DNA of 64,000 bases. Origin: Skeletonema tropicum (Eukaryota > Bacillariophyta > Thalassiosirophyceae > Thalassiosirales > Thalassiosiraceae). This document shows positions 41,209 through 52,700 of the stretch, piece after piece. Where the stretch lies: assembly GCA_037178625.1 (NCBI GenBank), contig CM074137.1, forward strand, positions 1,674,001 to 1,738,000, written 5' to 3'. The notes beneath the pieces are model-generated. The model worked only from the letters and a program-made list of their open reading frames with translations. It was not told the DNA's origin and ran no database searches. The position numbers were made by a program, and so were the translations under genes. The stretch's first letter is position 1. Each line of letters starts with the position of its first letter.

Positions 41209-43078
41209 TTTATTGGCGCATTGTGGTCGATGGGAGGGAAGTTGAGGACCTTTTCCTTCTGATTCGTTGCATTGGCTATAACTTTAAATTCCTTCACGAT
41301 TTTGGCCTGTTTCGAGTTCGGTAAGGTATTGTTGTAGTTCGGGTGTACTGTCTCCATTTCAAACTCGTCTTCGTTGTTCTTGTCCTCTGGTGTACCTGTC
41401 TGATTGCCAGACAGTGTTTCTGCGGCGTCAGCCACGGCATCTCGTCTGCTGGGCTTTGTGTTCAGAGTGTATTTCTTCGCGACGTCATACAATGATCCAT
41501 TCTTGATCCAATCTAGATTGGTTTCCTTAATTGTGATTCCATGATATCCACTGTGATTAAGTTTGAGCCACTTGAGAGCCGCTATTACTTTCCTCTTGTT
41601 CACTTTGTAATGACGGCTGATAGATTCCCCCGTCACGCGGTTGCTGATATGCCGCACAAATGTTACCATACTCGTCTCAGTCTGTGGCAATTCCATGCAC
41701 ATGTTATTTATATCCTGAGGAAAGCACACGCAATGACCGTTAATGCCATAGATACCATCCTTGATGTGCATCGACGGAATCATGGGCGAACACCTCCGAA
41801 TCAGGAGCTTCTCTGACATAGTCAGATCTTTCAGCTCACTGGGTATGTCGTATCTTACCACGGGATTGCCATTTTCGTCAATCTTCATAACTCCTTCGCT
41901 GTCCCGCTCGTACCAGACTGGGTGGAAGTTGTTCTTCAAGAAATAGTCCGATTCTTTATGTTTCTTCGTTCTGCAAGTGGAGCAGATGACCTCCTCGCAT
42001 CGTGTGGCACTCTCCTTGACTTTCTCCGAAAATTCGAGCCTGTTCTCGCGGCAGACACTGCAAGTTTGCAGCTGCAGCGTCTTCATTTTATATTCGAATT
42101 TCAACATCTCCTCGATAGTCTGCCTCGATCGATTCGTTTCTTTGGAACGGCCGTGTTCGCCGTAACAGGGATTGTCCATGAAGGTGATGTCAAATTTGAT
42201 GGCGATTGTGACTCCATTCGTCTTAATCCGGTTGTTCACAGCGTCCTTCAAAGACTTAATTGACTTGTTGAACTCATCCTTCGTGGAAGCTGCAAATGGC
42301 TCCTTTTCGTAGAATTTGTCAACGATGCCGTAATTTAGCGTATGTACATACATCTTGTTCACCGCTGATTTAGCTCTGTCATACTCAACGCCGTCCTTGG
42401 CCCATCGGATGTAAGTGTGTGTCGCACGCCTCTTATCCAAGTACTTCTCTTCTGTCCTCACCTTCACTGTTTCACCCCAATGACTGGTATTTGTTGACCC
42501 ACACGACGTCCTCTCTCTTTTATTTTTCTCCGACCTAGAAGTGAACATGGGGATCTGTTCTTCTTCTTGTTCTTCTTCCTTTTGGTTTGTACCTGCAGTT
42601 GGTTCTCCACTAGCATTGCTCTCGGCTGGACTGGTGGTGTCAGCAGTGGTAGCGGTCCCTCCACTATTGATATCATTCTCTACCACTCCGTCTACCTCGT
42701 CGTCCTCATCAACCGTCTCGAATGGTGGAATGACTACCACCTTGTCGAGACCCTTCCACTTAGGCGAAGGATTGACCAGCCTCTTGTCTTCCATAGGTCG
42801 AACGATCTCGATGCGCTTTACCTGGTGGACCTTCCTACTGAGCCATGTCCCATTCGATACTTGGAGAATTCTGTCAGAGGAGAGAGCCCCAATCGACACA
42901 ATCTGACCCTTCATGGGTGCATCCTTCTTTGAACTGCGGTATTCTATGATATCTCCCAGCTGTACGAATACATTCAAGTCGCTTGAGTCGGCATCCCCGT
43001 CATCGCGGGCGAGATTGCAATCCAGGTCGATGTAATTGTATGTCTTGTCGGTTCTGTAATGTATCTGATCGAGGTCGC
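41209..43078 (-). other. Reader-like barrel and DUF6570-like region of the Helitron protein
   Basis: The exon begins GDLDQIHYRTDKTYNYIDLD. A small beta-rich stretch (VQLGDIIEYRSSKKDAPMKG, then SNGTWLSRKVHQVKRI) could be a BAH- or Tudor-like barrel; this is a weak call. After a charged linker follow paired CxxC sites (LQTCSVCREN, EVICSTCRTKKH) and the hallmark LTMSEKLLIRRCSPMIPSMH with GHCVCFPQDINNMCMELPQ. These match the DUF6570 region found N-terminal to many Helitron replicases. The exon ends FPPIDHNAPI at a GTGAGT donor. Confidence 0.8.
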
Positions 43079-43100
43079 CTGCACAAAATGATGTCATTAG

Positions 43101-43130
43101 TAAAATGGAGCAGTGCACAATTTTACCAAT
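43101..43130. repeat. Palindromic unit P3 (intron 43079-43170)
   Basis: TAAAATGGAGCAGTGCACAA followed by TTTTACCAAT. One arm is diverged. Confidence 0.75.
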
Positions 43131-43170
43131 AGTTGTGTACCATGTACAACATAGTTCAAAATAAACTCAC

Positions 43171-44773
43171 CTGTGGTATCAGCGGACAGGTCGTCGTCAT
43201 CATCGTCCAATTGAGAGTAAGACGAATCGCTGTTGGACACATGATCGGATTTATCGCCAACTGAGTCATCGCTTGTCTGTGTCACGGGAGATATAATCTC
43301 CACATCATCGTCATCATCCTCATCATCACTTTCGCTCAAGCAGTCAATCAATGTATCTCGGTGATTTCGATACAGGCTGGTGATGTGTACTATGAGGTCA
43401 TACATTTCGGTCCTCAATCTATTGATGTCGTCTGCGTTGTAATCAAACAAGTCATGACTGCTTATACAGCTGGCGAAATTGTCAGTGAAATCTTTATTCT
43501 TGACCTTCAAGTCAACCATCTGAACTAGATTGTAAGCGTAGCGACATACGTGTACGCCACAGTCGTAGCCGTTCCCCTGGTCCATAACTGGTATAACACA
43601 AAAGAGCGTGAGATTGAGATAGTGAAACGACACAGTAACTGAAATTGATTGACTGATAGACTTCGCTCACCTTCGGGAAAATGCAATTGGAACGACTTGT
43701 GTCTATGAGAGAAAGGCATCTCGAATCTATCTAGCGCATCATCATGATGCCTTCTCCACTCTGCGTTGAGAACGTTTCGAACAGCTTGCGCTATTTCCCT
43801 CCTGTTGTGGAGAGTACCGCTCCCAAGTGAATCCAAGTGTATCATAGCTGTGACATCTTTGCTGTAGGTCGTATCCCCAATCTTGCTTTGGTCTGTTTTA
43901 TCAGGTTTGGATTCAGTACCGCTACTAACGACCAATGACTGGCAAGGTGCACAGGAAACATGACGATTTTCTTCTCGAAAATGTTGACATTCTTCAGGAA
44001 CTTCTTCATCGTGTCACTGTACCCCTCGCTCAGGGCCCCTGACAGGAGATACGTTGAACAGATGTGCACAGAAGAAGCGTTGTCGCCAGGGCATCTGGGT
44101 GTTGATATCCACTTGAACCAGAATTGCAGTACCGCGTCATTTAACCACTGTCCAGGTTTAAGCGTCGCCAGATCCATTCCGTGAACAATCAAATTCCTTT
44201 TCATACTGTCCCTGAGAGAGTTCTCGAAAAATGCGGCGTAGTTTGATGCATCATCTTGCCCGATGAGTTTTGCCAGCCTGTGGGATAGGTCAGTCGAACA
44301 TTTGTCTGCAAGCAAGAGGCTGCTATTGCTCGTCTTGAAAGGTATCACGAAACATTGTGATAATATGTCGACTGCCACTGGCAATGGTGTAAAGCTTTTC
44401 TGGGTCACCGATGATGCAGATGGTGGTTCAGCCGAGATCACATTCTGCTGTTGTCGTATGCCTGCACGAACCAAGTCATCACAGACTGTGCGCGCATTGG
44501 GACTCTTGACATCGTGCTGCTGAAGCGTAACAATGCTGGATAACGCCACAACTACAATGATTGTAGTTAGCAGCTCAGACGGTCCTCCCTTTCTTGCATT
44601 GAATTGTATCACCGACTCGCGGTGACCTTCCTGTAATTTGAGAGCGACGGATTTGCTTTGCTCTTTAATTACCTTAATCAGTATTCCTTTATTACGTAGT
44701 TGCTTAACTCCAAGGACAGTCCGTAACCAGCTCGTCACGAAAAGTATGATGTGCGGCAAAGATATTACAGTCG
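43171..44773 (-). other. Ulp1/C48 cysteine protease domain of the Helitron protein
   Basis: All four catalytic positions of the Ulp1 (SUMO/ubiquitin-like protease) family are visible. PGQWLNDAVLQFWFKWI is the conserved entry motif. His is in VHLASHWSL, Asp in MIHLDSLG, Gln in MDQGNGYDCG, and the nucleophile Cys in the same motif (GYDCGVHVC). An intron at 43588-43670 separates Asp from Gln/Cys, and one frame break lies near 43880 between His and Asp. A very acidic linker (SESDEDDDDDVEI and QLDDDDDDLS) leads over the next intron into the replicase part. Confidence 0.85.
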
Positions 44774-44782
44774 CTTGGTAAT

Positions 44783-44816
44783 TTGGTAAAATTGTGCAGT
44801 GGACAGATTTACAAAT
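44783..44816. repeat. Palindromic unit P4 (intron 44774-44889)
   Basis: TTGGTAAAATTGTGCAGTGG followed by ACAGATTTACAAAT. On the minus strand it lies about 10 bp before the 3' splice site. Confidence 0.75.
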
Positions 44817-45098
44817 GTCAGTCAGTAAGTGATACCAAACCAAAGCAAATACGAATCAAAGCGTACGACAACGTGATGGCAACACTCACTTGGCGTTGTC
44901 GTCGATTCACCTACATGTGACTCCTTCACCGGAGTGACAACTGCAAGTACAAGAACGCAATTAAAAGAAAAAGGCGCTGATTAGTAAACGACGACGAAAT
45001 TTCTTATTGTTAAAAAGAAATGCAGATATATCCCAATTCATGTATAGAATCCCACCAATCCTCCCCACCCCATTCTACTCCCCAAACTCAGTGGCTAA

Positions 45099-48000
45099 TC
45101 ATTCCATGATAGTATCCTCAATAATTTCGTTCCAATCAGGAAAATTTCCACTCTTGAAGACATTTCTCCTCTCATTTTCAGTGACATCGTCAAACGACGA
45201 GTAACCAATAGATTGAAGGTGCGCTTTGATTCCGAAGTCGGTCAGGTACTTGTTCAAAGGTACTCCGTAAGTGACTGAATCAAACCCAGATTTCCAAGTA
45301 TGTTGAAAGTCCGAAATAATGTCTTGCAAAAGCTCATTCCTGTCTTTGTATGGAACGTTCTTTTTGGGGCGGTTCCTGAACTTGCCCTCAAGGAATCGAT
45401 TGTACATCGTGTTGTTATTCTCTTCCATGACCTTCAAAGCAATGTACGCTGGTTTTTCTGCATCGCTCATCAATTGCTTCATTCTGTTCTCGATCTTTCG
45501 CAAGTGGGTCTCGATCGGAAAGCTGCCAGTAGGTACCATAAGCACTGTAATCAACTTTGTCACTGGATAATTCGATGTAGTTTGTTTTCTCTTGAGAATG
45601 TTGTCGGTGGAGTAGTTTTGTTCCTTAATGAAGGTTTCCGTGAAACATTCGTACCAGTTAGGCACCGTGTCTCCAGCACTGGATACATTGTTCCAGTAAG
45701 TCAGTAGAATCGATCTGACATGCTCACCCTTCAGGTACCAGGCCCTACGCCCCATCTCCGTAAAGAAGATAATATAGACTTGTTTACTGGACTTGTTGTG
45801 TGTGATAGGACAAGACACTTCAACAGTAATCGGACTCAACGATGATTTCAGAGGAGAAGATGTACCAGTCGTGACAGAAGAAATATCCACGTTTTGCCAT
45901 GCTCCACCGCCACCGCCACCGCCATTGTGACTATGATCACCTATAGTACTCTCGCTCCCCAAACCTCCATACCAGTCAAGCTTGTAGAACCCGCCCGACT
46001 TGAACTCACCTTTCACTTCTTCAGCAGTAACCATCGACGAAGAAGTTGCAGGAGACGATACAACATTGCTCTTCCCCTTTTCCAACAATTTGATCCTTTT
46101 CAACAGAGCAGCTTTTTCTTGAGCTAACCTGTCTTCAATGCTGCGTTTACACGGTTGAGAACCATGGTCGAGCAAGGATGTGGGCTTCCCAACCACCTTC
46201 TTCCTCACAGGAGTGGTAAAAAGAGACCTAGCAGTACTAGCATCACTGACTTCTTCAATTACTTCGCTTGTAGCTTTGGTCAACTGGATAGAACCCCGCT
46301 TCTGCTCAGCGGTAAGACTACCACTCAGTTTCTTATACGGATTCTGCACAGGTTGAACTTTGCTTACACGAAACGCAGAGACCCCAACAATGCAATCGTT
46401 ACCTGAATCATGATCTTGATAAAGTAGACGAAACACAAGATTTCTGTCATCAATCGCCACACCCGTCATGTTGTTTGCCCCCCAATCAGGTAAATTAATG
46501 ACTGTAAAACTTTTCGCAGACCAGTCTTTGTGAGGGGGTATTGCAATCGCCACTCTAACTTGGCAACGCACACAGATTGCGCTCAACAGAGATTTGTACC
46601 AATCAATTGAATGAGCGAGCGATCTCTTAAAATGAGTCTCTTCTTTCAACCACTCTGCGACAACTTTTTTGCTGCCTTCAGCGTAGACCTCGTTATTACA
46701 AAAGTCATCCAACTGACTAGCACACCATTTCAAGAATAACTCGTAAGTAAAACATTGCATCGGATGGTTCGTCTCTTGAAAAAAGGCAAGTAAACTTCTT
46801 GCAATTGATGAAGGTAGGCCGAACTTATCACCTGGGTCAGACACTTCCAACTCATTCCAATTATTTGTCTCCTTCAACAGCTGGAATACTGATGATACAA
46901 AGCCATCATCCCTCACAACATCAATTTCATCACTGCTGCGGTCCGATGAATTATTTTGCTTTGATTGCTCGTCAGTACCACTGATATCATCGAATTGATC
47001 ATCATCGTCATGACCATCTAGACCATCATCATCGGAAGTGGTCAAATCCAAATCCCTCTCGATATAAACGGACACACCAGCAACATTGTCACCACCATCA
47101 CCGAGGCGACAATCAGTAATAGTGCGGTCAATGAGTAGCCTGAAATAGACTTTTCTTGGGCACTTTAGCCCGCCTGGAGCGAAGGAAACAATCCTCGTTT
47201 CACCGCTTTCTCCATGGCATCCATCAGGTGGCAGCAGCACACAAATTTCAAGACACATGATTGTGCTCAATACATCGAGCAATGTGAAATACCAGTCAAT
47301 CGAGCGATGTACTTTGTTGTATGAGTATTCGCATTCATAAATGAATTCGTCCATCACTCTTTTGATACGAGGATAGAAGGGTTCATTCGCAGCCATATAC
47401 ATGACATCAGCGACGAACGGCAGCAGTTTCTCCTCTGTGTTGAGAGCCACGTTATCAACTACACAAGCGAGTGCGTGGAGGATACTAAAAGTGTTCCTCG
47501 GTACCAACTTGTCACCGGTCGGCCTCTGAACATGATCCGCACCAGCTGTAATGATTTGTTTCAATCGCATCTTCTTTGCTAATTTCGACATTGCCAAATT
47601 GTCAACATCGTCCGTAACAGAAAAAGTTTCTTGATACTCATTTACAACGAGTTTCCTGAGTCGTTGTACACTATCAGCAATATCACCTCTTGCAATCAAA
47701 TCAACAGTATCAACGAAGTCATTAGGATTGCCATTCGACTTAGACGAGGGAGGAGCAGTCTCAGTGACGTTCGATGGAGAGGAATGTGCCTTCGCTCGCG
47801 TCAAACTCTTGAAAACTTTGTTGTCAGGGGAGAGGTAATGGTGGTAAATAGTTCCGCGGGATTTGCCGCCCTTACGCTTGATACTCTTCCTTTTCCATCC
47901 ATCCGAGAGATCTGAATGGGTGTAATCAACCCACTCATTCTCGCTATGTAGAAGGCAGTTGCATTTATTTATTAGGTAAAATTGTTCAGTGATCGATTAT

Positions 48001-48844
48001 ACTAAAATGATTCAATAAGCAAGCGATACTTAGTGCGGCAGTGCACATGCACACAAAATAAACTCACATGATAGTTGAATCAGGAGAGGCCTTCTCTCGG
48101 ACAGGTACCGGTTTAGACTTTTTCGTGACAGCACCTTTCTCGGACAAATCCGGTTCATCATCATCTTGAACAGGTTGATCACGGGAGCCCGAATGAGTTT
48201 TGTCTTCAAGTACAAGTTTCCCGTTCTCATCACTGGTGTGAAGTTGAAGGTTGAAAAAAAAACTTGTAAGTAAAAAGGAAAGACAGAATTTGTAAAACGG
48301 TACAATGAACAAAAATACCAAAATCATTGAACCACACGAAGGTTAACCTTCTCTCTTACCAAAAATGCTCACAATTTGAAGTGTACGGCGCTTGGCTTGT
48401 ACCTCCTTTCTGAGCAATAGCGGCAAACATTAAGAAGTTGACCGCTGCAGACACCAGATCATCTTTGTCAGTAGAATCAGTCTTACCAACTGGGACATTC
48501 GGGTAATGTTCAGACAGTTCATTCAGGATGTACTTGATTGACCCGACTTCAAAGACGGAAAGAGCAGAAAAGAGCAGTTGTTCCTTCTCCAACTTGGCAA
48601 CGTCAAACCCATCGCCTAATGCAACAGACGCTAGCAGCGAGAAGATACGATCGTCGGTACGCACCAAACGCCAATTGATGTCTGTTACGCTCAATGCAAT
48701 GACAGGAGCCGACGGTTTAGCGGCAGTCTTGACCCCTGACGAAGTAAGACGTGCATCGACATTGCTCCGATTCCGCACGGCACGGAAGCCCTTACCATTA
48801 CTACCAACGGTGGATATAACTGGATTTGTGTTGCCAAACTTCAT
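45099..48844 (-). CDS. MBD-like domain protein of the mobile unit, three exons
   Basis: Predicted exons 48360-48844, 48068-48232 and 45099-47943 keep phase and give 1164 residues with no break. Near residues 226-268, across the start of exon 3, SDGWKRKSIKRKGGKSRG and then YHHYLSPDNKVFKS match the methyl-CpG-binding/TAM domain pattern (GW-K/R, RKxGKSxG, YxSP-x-K-x-F-x-S). Two diverged copies of another module follow at about 430-520 and 660-770, each with SIDWY, a hydrophobic helix and a VxxxIPPxx/VLLPPDG strand end. Acidic and Gly-rich linkers and a separate C-terminal domain (from about 950) follow. MBD domains are known to read methylated or unmethylated DNA. A role in targeting or silencing of the element is inference. 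Confidence 0.78.
47971..48008. repeat. Palindromic unit P5 (intron of the MBD gene)
   Basis: ATTAGGTAAAATTGTTCAGT followed by GATCGATTATACTAAAAT, in the intron 47944-48067. Diverged but with both arms visible. Confidence 0.7.
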
Positions 48845-49710
48845 TATTTATTCGGACAATGTAGAAATGTGATGATGTAAATGATGCAATGCATAATTTA
48901 TGAGAGCTGTTGAACGGCTCGACAACGTACAAACTGCCTACATAACCGCCGCCAACGCACCAGCGCAATAATCAGCAGAGAACAATGCAATCAATAACCA
49001 ACCACGTCATGAAGTAAACGAGTTCCTTCGTAAGCTACGTCGGCAACACAAGATCTTGTGGTTCAACACATCGACAACACGTCGACAAAAAGATTCAGCT
49101 CAACACAAGACGTCGACGTGGAGTTAAGAACTGACGTATTGATCAGTACGTGGCCAAAGATCGGCAGTTATTCAAATGCAAACACGTCGGCAACCAACGT
49201 CGGCGTCTATTTAGACTTGCATCAATAGACGACTCGGCAGATAATGTAATTGAGCCAATGTCGACCTGAGTACTTGCTGCATGAACTTAAATACTTTTTT
49301 GTTCATTGGATTTTGCCAACACCTGACTTCTGGTACTTTGTGACGTAAGACGATTGGAATCAAGTGTACTAATTCCTTAAGTAACGAAGTTTACCACGTC
49401 ACTCAGAGAAAAAATGAAGAAAATAGATGGTGACGGGGATGCACACCGGAAAGAACGAAGAAGCTCATCGACAATCTGACTTAATTAGCCTGGAAAAGTC
49501 CTTTCTAGCACAAATCAAGCGATTTTTAGATCTAAATCATAAGATATAGCATCTAAATGACAATCAAAATGGGCATTTCAGCGGGGATAGGAGGGGGGAA
49601 AATCCCAACACTTCAAGTTTAAGTTCCGGAAGTAATTCAGAGCAAAGCACCGCACCCAACGAATCCGCCGCACAGATCTCGCATAAAACGCAACAGCGCT
49701 CCACCAAATC
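48845..49710. promoter_or_regulatory. Divergent promoter region with repeated GTCG(A/G)C words
   Basis: This 866-bp interval separates the MBD gene (minus) from the 1187-residue gene (plus). Between about 48910 and 49265 the words CGACAAC, ACGTCGGCAAC, ACGTCGAC and GTCGGCGTC recur at least eight times. Such clustering suggests binding sites for one factor controlling both genes. No ORF is supported. Confidence 0.45.
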
Positions 49711-52700
49711 ATGACCGACAAACAACATCCAACTGAACACGATAACGACGACACCATGAACTCACCTGAAGCTACAGATGCAACTGAATCTGCGGTTGAA
49801 TCTGCAGCTGAAGCTGTGGACGCAAAAAGCACGTTAAAGGAGACAACGAGTCCGCCGGACAACCAGATGAACACCCCCGGAAAGAATAACACACCTACCG
49901 ATCATACTGCCGAGGCTGTCACCAGACCAACCACCAACAACGTTATCACCCCTGACAAACCAACAGCAGGTACAGAAACGACTACGCAGCAAGTCGAGGA
50001 AGATCGACCTGAGCATTACATCAAAGGCACAAATACGGGCCTGCCAACAAAAATTAGTGCTACGGTTTTCGTTTGCTTCACCCATTTGGATAAAGAAGGC
50101 AAATTGGTAGCGGAGAATGTAAATCAAGCGGTACCACAGCAAGAGAAGATACTCGGGCTATTGAAACTGGTGGCTACGGGTAAATCCGGCGACAACAAAG
50201 AAATGAACGACAGTCAGATACACTTACACTTCAGCAAGAAAGCAGCGGAGGATGATTCCGCGGAAGATTGCGTGAGTTTACTTTTGTTGAATCTGCGCAA
50301 CGAACCATTTTGTAAAATTGATCACTGTACAAATTTGGGAATGTTGATTCGTTGATCGATTGCGATGTTGCACAGAACGAATTTGTAAATTTGATCACTG
50401 TACAATTTTGGTAATATTGATTCGTCGATCGATTGCTGCAGCCAAACTACATCATGCTACTTGATTTGTATAATTGCTCACTGTGCGATTATACGAATAT
50501 TGATTTATAGATCCGTTGCTGAACTCACAACTAACACTTGATTGATGCTACTCCACATTAATAACAGGAGAAGACAGAACCAGTCAATGCAACTCATATG
50601 TCATTGATTGCATCCAGTGAAGAAGCGAGGACTAGTGTGGCTTACGGATTGCCATTCACGTATGTTCCAGAGCTATCACACTTAATCGACGTACTCAACG
50701 GAGATGATGGTAGTGGCACAGATGAAACGAAAAGAGAAATATCAGAGGCATTAACTGCTAATGTGACAACAGTCGAAGGTCAACGAAAGCTTTTGAGCAC
50801 TGCAAGAAAGCACCATTGGCTAGATGAAAGTCAAAATGAAGTCAATGTGGCAGTCCAAGATGGTATCGAGGGATTTGGTCATTTCTACACTTCCTTCACT
50901 GCTTCATTGAAATTCTATGTCACAGCTGTTGAAGGCAACCACCGCTTGATAGCATTATTGGCAGCTCTGCTGCGATGCAAAGTGAAGAGAGAGTCAGGCT
51001 ACTTCTTCAAGCCAAGCAATCCCGGAGATCCGACGTTCTTGACCAATTCATTCGTAGGAATTGAAGATAACGAACATGACGCCATGGAGAATGCTCTTGA
51101 GAAATTGAAAAAATCGGACAGTGATGCAATATTGAGCCACCCCTTCGACGCTCACATTACAGTAGCATCAAGGACTGCTACCGAATCTTTCCCCGCGCCT
51201 CACCTCGCGGAAACTCTTCTAGCCGAGAAAAGCAAGAACGTGAGCAAAAGGAAGCTTGGATCAACAGTACTAAATATATACAGAGGCTTAACTAAGCATA
51301 ATTCTGTGAGAAGAGACCATGAGGATTGGACTGAGAAGGAAGTTGGTACTAACGGTAAGATAGTCAGCAAAGGTAAAGTTTTGACCATAAAGGGGCTGAG
51401 AGCGCGAACGGCAAGGACACTTGAAGAGTTTGAAGATGACCCAAGTTTCACCGAAGAGCCGCTCACTCAATACTACGAGAATCCAATGCGTGAATACGAG
51501 ACGTGCCAAAACGAAGTGCAGCTCAGAGTTGATGGTGGAGGACCAAATGATGTACTCAAATTGCCTGTCAAGTGTAATATGGACAACTTCGGTTCTACAG
51601 GGAACTACCCGATGACTGTTGAGCACAGCATGGCCAGATTTTTCCCACTCGCGGTAGCGGTACAGTCATTGCTTGAAACTGATGGAATGCAGCTATTTAC
51701 CTCAAAGCAGATAAGCGCAATGTTGGCAGGCGGAATTATTATGCCAAGATCAGGAGTGAACACGATTGTGATACCCAAGGATGATACTGATGGAAAATAC
51801 AATGACACGCCTAAACTATGGGACAGGTCAGTTGAAGGGATCATGGCGACAAGTACTGCAGCGTTGGTCTACACAGTCGAGTCTGCCAAACTGTTCAACG
51901 CAGATGCCTTGCTTGATCAAACTTTAAATGCCTTCAGCATCATGTCGCAAACCAAAGATATGGCGAATGATTTGAGATTGAGTATTGGTAAGAACAAGCT
52001 TGGTATCATTTCATTCGTAAACTTGTGCTCGTTGTACCTTGACTAACAAGTATCTATTCATTGAAATCAAGCGAAAAGTTTCGGATTGATTAGTATGGCA
52101 GCAAAAGAGATCGCAGTTGTCCTGAAGACGCTGAAGGAAGATGAAGGCACAGAGAGAGATGTGAATATCGCGGCACTAAACTTCATGGTGACAATGAATC
52201 TATTACACGAGTACATGCAACTCATTGCTTCTACCCCTGAAGACATCCAAGTTAGTGAAGACCTATTGAGAGAAGACAACCAGGATTTGGTCGGTGAAGC
52301 TATCAGAGAATTCTTGGTAAGAAAGAAAGACAAGGACAAGACTTCACGTCTCGATAAAGAGCAATTGGCAAGTAACGTCATTGAGGCGGTCAGAGTGACG
52401 AATGAGACAGGTGCAAGTTCAACCAAAAGACAAAGCAAGATACCGACTAAGGGTAGAGATGTGATGACCATCGTAACAGCTCCTGGTGATATGACACTAG
52501 TAGAGCTCATTTGCCACATCTTTTGTTGGAATGTGGTTCGATCCGCAGAGAAAGAGAGAGGCAATCCGAGAAAGCTCCAAGACCTCTTCTTCGGAAAAGA
52601 CAAGCGATTCAAAACGACAAGCGACTCAGTGAAAACATCAAGTCAGTTGATGAAGGTTCTAAAGATTGGGAATGAAACGGTCACATCTAGAATCGAATCA

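Larger units (their letters stand above)
36836..44940 (-). pseudogene. Helitron replicase gene with N-terminal Ulp1 protease: Ulp1 - DUF6570 - Helitron_N - Rep - Pif1 helicase
   Basis: One minus-strand gene assembled from predicted exons 44890-44940, 43671-44773, 43171-43587, 41209-43078, 39707-41140 and 37337-39448, with the last part at 36836-37250. Introns at 44774-44889, 43588-43670, 43079-43170, 41141-41208 and 39449-39706 keep phase, so protease and replicase are one protein of over 2000 residues. One-base frame breaks are needed near 43880, 40563, 39843 and 37725, and at least one near 37200; the 3' end is lost in the gap. Helitrons transpose by a rolling-circle-like mechanism using the HUH Rep nickase and the helicase. 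The 5' end upstream of 44940 is unresolved. The breaks mean decay or local sequencing error. Confidence 0.85.

Noticed and set aside
49711..52046. Separate genes starting at 50598 and 52086
   Set aside because: Good donor and acceptor sites at 50272/50567 and 51988/52071 keep phase and join the three frames into one protein.
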